This document shows positions 25,790-33,850 of a stretch of 64,000 nt of DNA, one piece after another. The DNA is from Xanthocytophaga flava (GTDB lineage Bacteria > Bacteroidota > Bacteroidia > Cytophagales > 172606-1), in contig NZ_JASJOR010000023.1 of NCBI RefSeq assembly GCF_030068545.1, positions 62,001-126,000 on the forward strand, written 5' to 3'. Numbering within the stretch: position 1 is the stretch's first letter; each line of letters begins with the position of its first letter. The notes under the pieces are model-generated. The model had not been told where the DNA came from and ran no database searches. It worked only from the letters and a program-made list of their open reading frames with translations. Position numbers and translations under genes: made by a program.

Positions 25790-26674
25790 ATGTTGACCAC
25801 AAGTAACGATCCTTCTGCTTTTCCTAAAATTTCAGTCATTACACCTAGCTATAATCAGGGGCAGTATATAGAAGAAACTATTCAATCAGTTCTTGGACAG
25901 TATTATCCTAACCTGGAGTATATTATTCTAGATGCAGGCAGTACAGATAATACGGTTTCTATCATAAAAAAATATGAGTCTCAAATTTCATACTGGCATA
26001 GCAAAAAAGATAATGGACAGGCATCTGCTATAAACGAAGGGCTCAACATGGCAACTGGAGATATTCTCTGCTGGCTTAATTCAGATGATATGTTTATGCC
26101 AGGTACTTTACATTTTATTGCCAAGCAACTCAATATTAATAAAAAGGAATTAGTATTTGGTAATTGTTGCCATATGACTGAAAATACGCATACTATGATC
26201 GGAAGTGATGTAGTATTATGGGCAAGGTATAGAGATCTGAAGTGTTATGATTATATTATCCAGCCATCAAGCTTTTGGACACGTAAGCTTTGGGAGGCGA
26301 CAGGGCCGTTAAATGAATCATTGCATTATGTATTGGATTGGGATTGGTATATACGAGCACAAAAAGCATCTGATAAGTTTACTGCAGTAGAAAGATATCT
26401 TTCTATTTACAGAATACATCCATTACATAAGACAGGCTCCAAAGATACAAGACGCTATGAAGAATTTAAATGGATATATAAAACCTATCTGAATGAAAAG
26501 ATAGTTCAATATTTTATAAGTTTAGTGGAAAATAAATCCTTAAATCGTTTAACCAAGAAATTGATAAATAAGAAACGAGTTCTCTGGTACAAACGTTTCG
26601 TAACCCTTACGAGAAGAGGAATGCCTAATAACCAGCTAAGAGATATTGCAGAAGTAGTTCGCTATAATTTCTAA
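25790..26674 (+). CDS. GT2 glycosyltransferase
   Basis: The 294-residue product is a family 2 glycosyltransferase: ISVITPSYNQGQYIEETIQSV, YIILDAGSTDNTV, DNGQASAINEGLNMATGDILCWLNSDDMF (DxD-like metal site) and LDWDWYIRA. The ATG at 25790 is preferred over TTG 25769. It shares the ASAINEG...WLNSDD pattern with the next gene, so the two are likely paralogues from duplication. Cytoplasmic, adding one sugar of the repeat unit. Confidence 0.88.
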   Translation: MLTTSNDPSAFPKISVITPSYNQGQYIEETIQSVLGQYYPNLEYIILDAGSTDNTVSIIKKYESQISYWHSKKDNGQASAINEGLNMATGDILCWLNSDDMFMPGTLHFIAKQLNINKKELVFGNCCHMTENTHTMIGSDVVLWARYRDLKCYDYIIQPSSFWTRKLWEATGPLNESLHYVLDWDWYIRAQKASDKFTAVERYLSIYRIHPLHKTGSKDTRRYEEFKWIYKTYLNEKIVQYFISLVENKSLNRLTKKLINKKRVLWYKRFVTLTRRGMPNNQLRDIAEVVRYNF

Positions 26675-26732
26675 TGAAATAGGCTCCGATTTATTCAAAC
26701 ACTTGAAAACATACTATTTAATGACATAGTCC

Positions 26733-27680
26733 TTGGAAAACATTAAAACCATAACGATTATAACACCATCCTTCAATCAGGGACAATTCATATCAGAAAC
26801 TATTGAGTCTATTCTAAAACAAACAGGTGATTTCTATATTGATTATATAATTATAGATGGCGGATCATCTGATTCAACAATGGATCAGGTAAAGAAATAT
26901 GAGTTGATTCTCAAGGAAAACTGTGTAATAAAGGAATATAATGGACTTAACTTTTACATTTCTTCAACGGATTCTGAATTTAACAAATGTAAAGGTATTA
27001 GCTATCGATGGAAAAGTGAATCTGACACTGGCCAAGCCAATGCTATCAATAAAGGATTCCAAATGGCCAAAGGAGACATTGTTGCATGGTTGAACTCTGA
27101 CGATGTTTATGTAGATTCATTGTGTATTGAGAAGGTTTTTATGTTTTTTAGAAATACACCGGATGCATGCTTTATCTATGCGAAAGGGTATCGCACAGAT
27201 AAAAACCTTAAGATTATGCATGAAGAAAGCTATGTAACACAATATCAAGTCAATGATCTGAGAGAGATTGACTATATACTTCAACCTTCAGCCTTCTGGA
27301 AAACAGAGATCCTAAAAACGGTAGGCCTACTTGATGAGCACCTACATTATGTATTTGACTGGGATTATTGGATTAGATGCAGTGAAAAATACCAGCTTTA
27401 TTTTATGGATGAGTTCATCTCTTTTAACAGAATATATTCTTCTAATAAGAGCAGTAAAGGAGATCAAAAACGTATAGAAGAAATAGTATCGTTTCTTATT
27501 AAACATAATTCTTTCACACAAAGATCTTTCGAAGTCTATATTCATGAACATTATACATCCATCATTAACTCTCTCACCTATAAAAATGATTTTTTACAAA
27601 AAAGTATTGACAAACTGACCAATAACTGGATGATCAGATTTTACATTAGACTGAGGAGGAAAGTAAATAGTTTATTTTAG
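26733..27680 (+). CDS. GT2 glycosyltransferase, probable paralogue of the preceding gene
   Basis: The 315-residue product has TIITPSFNQGQFISETIESIL, YIIIDGGSSDSTM, DTGQANAINKGFQMAKGDIVAWLNSDDVY and HYVFDWDYWIRC. It differs from its neighbour by an insertion of about 35 residues (around 65-95) between the first two motifs. The start appears to be TTG at 26733: the only nearby upstream ATG (26721) is out of frame with this gene and the next internal ATG would remove the first motif. Confidence 0.85.
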   Translation: MENIKTITIITPSFNQGQFISETIESILKQTGDFYIDYIIIDGGSSDSTMDQVKKYELILKENCVIKEYNGLNFYISSTDSEFNKCKGISYRWKSESDTGQANAINKGFQMAKGDIVAWLNSDDVYVDSLCIEKVFMFFRNTPDACFIYAKGYRTDKNLKIMHEESYVTQYQVNDLREIDYILQPSAFWKTEILKTVGLLDEHLHYVFDWDYWIRCSEKYQLYFMDEFISFNRIYSSNKSSKGDQKRIEEIVSFLIKHNSFTQRSFEVYIHEHYTSIINSLTYKNDFLQKSIDKLTNNWMIRFYIRLRRKVNSLF

Positions 27681-27716
27681 GTTACTTGTAGTATTAATCA
27701 ACTATTTCTAGTCTGT

Positions 27717-28364
27717 ATGAATATCAAGAGAATCCAAGAAGTATACAAGATATGTAAACAATCAGAATCTAATTTTATACTGGTTTTCTTGAAATATATA
27801 TACTATTGGGTAAATGAGAGAAATATTATATCCCATCAGAGTGCTACTATTAGAGGCTGGAAGAATATTTCAACACATGGTCTTCTTAAAATAGGTGTCG
27901 ACTACATAGGTTTTACTCATAACAAAGATGTAACTTTTCTCAATATATATGGAAAGATTATAACGTTTGATAACGTTTCAATTGGTAGAGGATGTAGGTT
28001 TGACATAGGAGGCAAGGCAATTGTAAAGATTGGAAAGGGAACATATATAAATCCATTTACAAAAGTGATTATTATGCATGGACTGGAAATTGGTGAATAT
28101 TGTGCTATATCATGGGATTGTCAATTTCTTGATGAAGATTTTCATGAAATCCAATATGAAGGAAAGAAGTCTTCAGATTCTAATATAATACATATTGGAA
28201 ATAAGGTCTGGATAGGATCAAATGTGGCTATTTACAAAGGAACAACTATTCCCAATGGTTGTGTAGTTGCATCTAATTCGGTTGTGAAAACAAAGTTTGA
28301 GGAGGAAAATGTATTGATTGCAGGGAATCCGGCAAAAATTATCAAACGAAATATTTACTGGTAA
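27717..28364 (+). CDS. Hexapeptide-repeat acyltransferase (LbH)
   Basis: The 215-residue product has an N-terminal region of about 60 residues followed by hexapeptide repeats (VSIGRGCRFDIGGKAIVKIGKGTYINP), a WDCQFLDEDFHEI segment with the probable catalytic histidine, and the C-terminal IGNKVWIGSNVAIYKGTTIPNG and IAGNPAKII. It is the second acetyl- or acyltransferase of the cluster and shares the ending, but little else, with the one at 21818. It likely O-acetylates another residue of the polymer. Confidence 0.87.
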   Translation: MNIKRIQEVYKICKQSESNFILVFLKYIYYWVNERNIISHQSATIRGWKNISTHGLLKIGVDYIGFTHNKDVTFLNIYGKIITFDNVSIGRGCRFDIGGKAIVKIGKGTYINPFTKVIIMHGLEIGEYCAISWDCQFLDEDFHEIQYEGKKSSDSNIIHIGNKVWIGSNVAIYKGTTIPNGCVVASNSVVKTKFEEENVLIAGNPAKIIKRNIYW

Positions 28365-28453
28365 AAGAAAGAACACCTTATATTCAAGGTTTATTTTAAG
28401 TATGACTTATTTGAATACATTACTCTACGTTTACATAACAACCCCAAAAGAAG

Positions 28454-28471
28454 TACCTCACTTGTGAGGTA
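28454..28471. other. Small stem-loop within the polysaccharide cluster
   Basis: TACCTCAC and GTGAGGTA form a perfect 8-bp stem with a TT centre, followed by GTAGC/GCTAC around an AAGCTT-rich core (28470-28487). It lies in the 176-base gap before the next glycosyltransferase. It could attenuate transcription or be a processing site; no T run follows. Confidence 0.4.
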
Positions 28472-28540
28472 GCTTAAGCTTGCTACTAAGAAAGTTAGAT
28501 ATAGATAGCAATCACTCTAAAACAAATTTTTTATCTTGTC

Positions 28541-29584
28541 ATGCCTCTTCCTCCTAAAGTATCTATTATTTTACCTAACTTAAACAGTTATCCTTTTATC
28601 AGTGAACGCATAGAGACCATTTTACACCAAACTCTAGCAGAATGGGAATGTATTGTTATTGATGGATATTCTAATGATGGCTCCTGGGAGTTACTAACAG
28701 AAGTTGCAAGCAAAGACACAAGATTTCATCTCTATCAGTTTCCTCCTAAAGGACCCTATGATGCATGGAATAAAGGAATTGATAAATCAACAGGCGAATA
28801 TATTTACATTGCTACCAGCGATGATACAATGGTCTCGCAATGTATTGAGCAAATGGTGTCTGCACTTGACAAACATCAGGTATGTGATATTGCTCATTGT
28901 AATCTAAGAGTGATAGACGAACAAGGTGAAGCATCTTCATTATTAGACTGGGACGATGTCCCAATTTATTTCGATGGTCTTATTCAGACAAATCAGTCCA
29001 ATATACGATATGCACCCTATGATGGCTTGGTACATTGTGCAGAAGGAGGTGTTTATATGTCAATTACTCAACTATTAATCCGTAAACGTTTATTTGAAAA
29101 GATCGGACTGTTCTTAACAAATTATGGATCAATTGCTGATTTTGAGTGGACAATGAGAGCTTCTCTTCTCTATCATACAATTCATATCCCCAAGTATCTG
29201 GCAACTTGGCGCATTCATCCCAAACAAGCGACATCGTTTGCATCTTTACAGACAATAGAACATCAACGCAGAATTTGTAAATTAATTGATATTGCATTTG
29301 CAAAAGCTTTGCAAATTAATCCCAATACGTTAAAAGGAATAGATATTAATAAGTTTAGAGTAGGAAAGCAACTAGGTGTACTTGAAAACGACTGGCGCAA
29401 AGCAAAAACTAAACGAGCCAAAATCCTGGTGCTTCTGGAATGGTACAAGAAAAATTCTTACTTGGTTAAGCTTTTCATCAAGAGAATGATTAAAAAGGAT
29501 TATAAACCTATTCATCCTATTCAATACATAAAACAACAGATTAGCTTTTATCATCTGGAGCATAATGTTACAATAGTAGAATAA
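28541..29584 (+). CDS. GT2 glycosyltransferase
   Basis: The 347-residue product has VSIILPNLNSYPFISERIETIL, CIVIDGYSNDGSWELL, GPYDAWNKGIDKSTGEYIYIATSDDTM (metal site SDD) and an acceptor-side segment with DFEWTMRA. It belongs to the WcaA-like family 2 group. The C-terminus has a basic tail (KRMIKKDYK) that may contact the membrane. Starts at ATG after a 176-base gap, perhaps with its own promoter. Confidence 0.87.
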   Translation: MPLPPKVSIILPNLNSYPFISERIETILHQTLAEWECIVIDGYSNDGSWELLTEVASKDTRFHLYQFPPKGPYDAWNKGIDKSTGEYIYIATSDDTMVSQCIEQMVSALDKHQVCDIAHCNLRVIDEQGEASSLLDWDDVPIYFDGLIQTNQSNIRYAPYDGLVHCAEGGVYMSITQLLIRKRLFEKIGLFLTNYGSIADFEWTMRASLLYHTIHIPKYLATWRIHPKQATSFASLQTIEHQRRICKLIDIAFAKALQINPNTLKGIDINKFRVGKQLGVLENDWRKAKTKRAKILVLLEWYKKNSYLVKLFIKRMIKKDYKPIHPIQYIKQQISFYHLEHNVTIVE

Positions 29585-29637
29585 TATATTTATCCAGGGA
29601 GATCACTAATTGATAGCATAAAATAAAACCATACTTT

Positions 29638-30888
29638 ATGATAGGAGGCGAAAAAAGAATTTTAATTATATATCCATACAATTTTTTGAAACGACAGAGT
29701 GGAGTTGATACAAGATATTATGAACTAATTGCTTATCTGAAAAACAGAGGTTTCAGTATTGATCTCTGCTGTAGTCAGATACAAATCACCTCAACAGATA
29801 AAGAAGAACTCGAAGCAAGTTCCTTTATTGATAATGTATTTATTCTTGACTTTAGCGAAAAAGGGAGGAAAAAAGGAAAAGAGACAAAGAACGGAAGGAA
29901 AGACAGTTTCAGAAGCAATCTTATCGTTCGATCATTGATGTTTCTTTCCAGAAAACTGGCAACTTTAGCCAACAAGATATCACCTCAGCTACCCCCTCAG
30001 CAGAAATATGCATACGAGAATCTGCCCAACATGGTCAGTCAGGAAATGAAAGACCAGTTTTTGCAGATTCTTTCATCAAAGAATTATAACTATCTTCTAA
30101 TAAGTTATGTATACTGGGCAAATCTGGTACTTGATATTCCTCTTACTAATATTACTACACTTTTGGGTATTGAAGACTCGGCAACATTACAGGCATTTTA
30201 TCTAAGTAATGGTAATATTAGGATCGGAAATCTTTTAGAAGAGGAAATAAGGCGTGTGAACTTATTTGACAAAGTGCTTTGTATTTCTGATGACGAACGC
30301 ATATTTTTCTCCCAGTTTACAACTAAGCCTGCATTCTTTTACATTCCACAATTTTTTCACAAACGTTCTCTTCTTTCAACAACAGAGCTTTATTCGTATG
30401 ATATACTCTTTATAGGAAGTGATAACATTCATAATCAAAAAAGCATAAGTTGGTTTTTTGATTATGTTTACCCTCTTCTAAATCCACAATATCAGCTATT
30501 AATAGTAGGGAATATTACCAGCTATATAGGTGATTATCCTAATGTAACAAAGATTAAATTTGCAGATAATCTTGATTTCATATATGAAAAAGTAAAGTTA
30601 TCCATTTGCCCCATGTTACAGGGAACTGGTATGAAAATAAAAGTAGTGGAAGCACTATCTTACGAAAAGCCAGTTGTATGTACTAGTAAAGGTGTAGATG
30701 GGTTTAATCAAAAGAGAAATAATGGTTGCATTGTTACAGACCTTCCAGAGGAATTTGCTCAAGCCATTACAAATCTTCTGACAAATGAAGCTTTTTATCA
30801 TGAACAAAAATCAACCGCAAAATATTTTTTTGAGGATAACTTTGAATATAAAGCTGTTGGAAAAGTACTTGATTCTGTATTCAAATAA
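29638..30888 (+). CDS. GT4-like glycosyltransferase
   Basis: The 416-residue product has a GT-B organisation: N-terminal ILIIYPYNFLKRQSGVDTRYYELIAYL, and C-terminal DILFIGSDNIHNQKSISWFFDYVYP, LLIVGNI, and LSICPMLQGTGMKIKVVEALSYEKPVVCTSKGVDG. This pattern fits Glyco_trans_1_4 / family 4 enzymes. A strongly basic insertion at about residues 79-95 (EKGRKKGKETKNGRKD) is unusual and may be a membrane-contact loop. Confidence 0.82.
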   Translation: MIGGEKRILIIYPYNFLKRQSGVDTRYYELIAYLKNRGFSIDLCCSQIQITSTDKEELEASSFIDNVFILDFSEKGRKKGKETKNGRKDSFRSNLIVRSLMFLSRKLATLANKISPQLPPQQKYAYENLPNMVSQEMKDQFLQILSSKNYNYLLISYVYWANLVLDIPLTNITTLLGIEDSATLQAFYLSNGNIRIGNLLEEEIRRVNLFDKVLCISDDERIFFSQFTTKPAFFYIPQFFHKRSLLSTTELYSYDILFIGSDNIHNQKSISWFFDYVYPLLNPQYQLLIVGNITSYIGDYPNVTKIKFADNLDFIYEKVKLSICPMLQGTGMKIKVVEALSYEKPVVCTSKGVDGFNQKRNNGCIVTDLPEEFAQAITNLLTNEAFYHEQKSTAKYFFEDNFEYKAVGKVLDSVFK

Positions 30889-30945
30889 GATACAGGAAAA
30901 CAGAGTTAAATAATATTTCACTAATACAAAGCAACCTTAAATACC

Positions 30946-32097
30946 ATGAGAGTATTATTTGACCACCAGATTTTTGAAATGCAGCGAGTTGGAGGTATAT
31001 CAAGATATTTTTTTGAGCTTATAACAGAGTTGTCTACCTTAGGTATAGAATGGCAATTGCCTATTGAGTATTCAGAAAACCAATATTTAAGATCATTATC
31101 TACAGAAATAAAAAAATTTCCTCCAGAAATTCGTGACTTCTTACCCGATTTAAAATTCAGAGGCAAAAAGTATTTATATAAACTAAAAGAGAAGGTAAAT
31201 CCAACACCCGATTTTAAGTCAGTAAATAAGCAAAAAACAATAAAAGCATTAAAAGAGGGCAATTTTGATGTCTTCCATCCTACTTATTATGACGATTATT
31301 TTCTGGAATATCTGAATGGAAAGCCTTTTGTACTAACAGTACACGATTTTACACATGAATTATATCCAGAGTTCTTTCTCAAAGATCCATACATGGTAAA
31401 AAAGAAAGTTCTTTTAGAAAACGCCGCCCATATTATAGCCATATCACATACAACCAAAACAGATGCTATTAATTTCTATAATGTCCCTGCAGAAAAAATA
31501 ACCGTTTGTTACCATGGTAATTCACTTACAGGCATACCTAAACCTATAGATATCCCTACCAGATATTTTTTATATGTTGGAGGGAGAGACACATACAAAA
31601 ACTTTTATTTCTTCTTACGAGCAATCTTACCAATAGTGAACCAGGATAATACGATCAAGATTTTGTGTACTGGAAAACCTTTTTCATTAGCAGAGAAGAA
31701 ATATTTTACAGATTTAGGCATTAATGAAAGGCTAGTTCATATAGCAGTAAATGATGCAGAATTATCTTTTCTGTATCAGAATGCCATTGCTTTTGTATAT
31801 CCTTCTTTGTATGAAGGATTTGGAATTCCCATATTAGAAGCATTTCAATATGGCTGTCCTGTTATTGCCTCTAATACTAGCTCACTTAAAGAAATAGGAG
31901 GTGATGCAGTTGCATACTTTTCACCTAAAGATCAAGTCTCTTTACAAATTACCATATCATCACTATTATCAGACTTATCATTCCGTCAGCAATTAGTTGC
32001 TCAGGGCTATGAGAGAGTTAAACAGTTTTCATGGAGAGACACAGCTATTACTACTAAAAATGCATATACTATTGCATTAAGGGCTAGTATATCTTAA
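30946..32097 (+). CDS. GT4 glycosyltransferase (mannosyltransferase-like)
   Basis: The 383-residue product is a canonical family 4 enzyme: MRVLFDHQIFEMQRVGGISRYFFEL at the N-terminus, VLTVHDFTHELYP, IIAISHTTKTDAINFY, YFLYVGGRDTYKNFYFFLRA and AFVYPSLYEGFGIPILEAFQYGCPVIASNTSSLKEIGGDAV. This closely follows GDP-mannose-dependent transferases of O-antigen clusters, though the donor is not certain. Cytoplasmic face of the inner membrane. Confidence 0.92.
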   Translation: MRVLFDHQIFEMQRVGGISRYFFELITELSTLGIEWQLPIEYSENQYLRSLSTEIKKFPPEIRDFLPDLKFRGKKYLYKLKEKVNPTPDFKSVNKQKTIKALKEGNFDVFHPTYYDDYFLEYLNGKPFVLTVHDFTHELYPEFFLKDPYMVKKKVLLENAAHIIAISHTTKTDAINFYNVPAEKITVCYHGNSLTGIPKPIDIPTRYFLYVGGRDTYKNFYFFLRAILPIVNQDNTIKILCTGKPFSLAEKKYFTDLGINERLVHIAVNDAELSFLYQNAIAFVYPSLYEGFGIPILEAFQYGCPVIASNTSSLKEIGGDAVAYFSPKDQVSLQITISSLLSDLSFRQQLVAQGYERVKQFSWRDTAITTKNAYTIALRASIS

Positions 32098-32144
32098 AGC
32101 CTCTCAATTTTAGTTTTCTCAAATTATTTATAATTGTGTCTTTA

Positions 32145-32927
32145 ATGAATCCACCTCTCTTAAGCATTATTACACCTGTTTTCAACAGCAAAGAGTTTAT
32201 TCACTTATGTATTCAGAATGTTGTACAGCAGAACTGTTCAAGCTTAGAACATATCATTGTGGATGGAGGAAGTACAGATGGAACTGTTGAGATAATAAGA
32301 GATCTTGCAAAGGAATATTCACATATTCGTTGGATATCTGAGAAAGACAAAGGTCAGTCAGATGCGATGAATAAAGGTATTGAATTAGCAAATGGAAGTG
32401 TTATTGGTTTTTTAAATGCGGATGATTACTATGAACCGGAAGTATTGAATCGTGTTTGTGAGTTATTCCAAACTCTTCCAAAAAATTCTTTTGCTGTTGC
32501 AAATTGTCGTATATGGCAAACCGAAGACTCTTTTCATCTGAATGAGCCCAAGGATTTAAGGTTTATTTCTTTGGTCAAAAAGAAAAGCGTTCATCCATAT
32601 AATCCAGTAGCTTATTTTTATCATAAAGCATTGCATAAAAAAGCTGGTTTATATGATATCAATGACCACTACTCAATGGATATTGACTTCATTCTCAGAG
32701 TTGTCAGAAAAGCACACTGCTATTATTTTAATGAAATATGGGGCAATATGCGTTTCCTGCCAGGCTCAAAAACGTTTGAAGATAATCAACAAGGACAAGC
32801 CATTAAAAGATTAAAGGATGTATTAAAAAAACATTGGGATCTGGCGCCATTTTGGATCAAGTGGAAATACAATATTACTCCTTATATTCATAAACTTACG
32901 GGGAACTTATTCCATGAGCGTGAATAA
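32145..32927 (+). CDS. GT2 glycosyltransferase
   Basis: The 260-residue product has LLSIITPVFNSKEFIHLCIQ, HIIVDGGSTDGTVEII, DKGQSDAMNKGIELANGSVIGFLNADDYY and SMDIDFILRVV, typical of family 2 transferases close to WcaE or SpsA-like proteins. The ATG at 32145 is chosen over a GTG three codons upstream. Last gene of the polysaccharide region; no clear terminator follows before the thyA promoter. Confidence 0.88.
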   Translation: MNPPLLSIITPVFNSKEFIHLCIQNVVQQNCSSLEHIIVDGGSTDGTVEIIRDLAKEYSHIRWISEKDKGQSDAMNKGIELANGSVIGFLNADDYYEPEVLNRVCELFQTLPKNSFAVANCRIWQTEDSFHLNEPKDLRFISLVKKKSVHPYNPVAYFYHKALHKKAGLYDINDHYSMDIDFILRVVRKAHCYYFNEIWGNMRFLPGSKTFEDNQQGQAIKRLKDVLKKHWDLAPFWIKWKYNITPYIHKLTGNLFHERE

Positions 32928-32947
32928 AGGGATTTAAGATTCATCTC

Positions 32948-32978
32948 TTGTAAAAAATCCAGCTTTCGGCTACCTTCG
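32948..32978 (+). promoter_or_regulatory. Putative thyA promoter
   Basis: TTG (32948-32950), 20 bases, then TACCTTCG (32971-32978), one base from TAnnTTTG. Transcription would start near 32985, about 20 bases before the thyA ATG. Same spacing as the rplM and prs promoters. Confidence 0.6.
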
Positions 32979-33004
32979 TTGTCAGAATTTTACTCTCGTT
33001 TTTT

Positions 33005-33799
33005 ATGCAACAGTATCATGATTTGATGCGTCATATTTTGGAGCATGGCGCCCGTAAGGAAGATCGTACCGGCACAGGTACATTGAGTGTTTTTGGTTAT
33101 CAAATGCGGTTTGATCTGAATGAGGGATTTCCTTTGGTGACAACCAAAAAAGTTCATATGAAGTCTGTGGTCTATGAATTGCTGTGGTTTCTAAAAGGTG
33201 ATACCAATATTAAATATCTAAAAGATAATGGAGTGAGTATCTGGGATGAATGGGCAGATGCCAATGGAGAGTTAGGACCTGTATATGGAAAACAATGGCG
33301 TAGCTGGGAAGCTGCAGAGGGCAAAGTAATTGACCAAATCTCAGATGTTATAGCACAGATTAAGAAGAATCCTGATTCACGACGTCTGATTGTAAGCGCA
33401 TGGAATGTTGGCGAGATTAGCCAGATGGCATTGATGCCATGTCATGCCCTATTCCAGTTTTATGTAGCCAATGGAAAGTTGTCTTGTCAGCTATACCAAC
33501 GCAGTGCTGATGTGTTTCTGGGAGTTCCTTTTAATATCGCTTCTTATGCTTTGCTTACCCATATGATTGCCCAGGTTTGTAATCTGCAAGTAGGTGACTT
33601 TATCTGGACAGGTGGGGATACTCATTTGTATCTGAATCATTTAGAACAGGTAGAGCTACAGCTATCCCGAGATATCCGACCTTTACCTACACTAAAGATC
33701 AATCCGGATGTGAAAGATATCTTTGCCTTTAACTATGAAGATATTATTGTTGAAAACTATAATCCACATCCTGGTATAAAGGCTCCAGTAGCAGTATAA
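33005..33799 (+). CDS. thyA: Thymidylate synthase
   Basis: The 264-residue product matches ThyA in length and motifs. It converts dUMP to dTMP with methylenetetrahydrofolate. Visible motifs: ARKEDRTGTGTLSVFG, LLWFLKGDTNIKYL, YGKQWRSW, MALMPCHALFQFYV with the catalytic cysteine, LYQRSADVFLGVPFNIASYALLTHM and the conserved C-terminal PHPGIKAPVAV. It is normal in all respects. dfrA, its common partner, is not adjacent; a large unknown protein follows by 51 bases. Confidence 0.98.
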   Translation: MQQYHDLMRHILEHGARKEDRTGTGTLSVFGYQMRFDLNEGFPLVTTKKVHMKSVVYELLWFLKGDTNIKYLKDNGVSIWDEWADANGELGPVYGKQWRSWEAAEGKVIDQISDVIAQIKKNPDSRRLIVSAWNVGEISQMALMPCHALFQFYVANGKLSCQLYQRSADVFLGVPFNIASYALLTHMIAQVCNLQVGDFIWTGGDTHLYLNHLEQVELQLSRDIRPLPTLKINPDVKDIFAFNYEDIIVENYNPHPGIKAPVAV

Positions 33800-33850
33800 A
33801 AAGATTCTTTTTAGCACACTCACAGTCTGCATTTATAAAACAAACCATTC

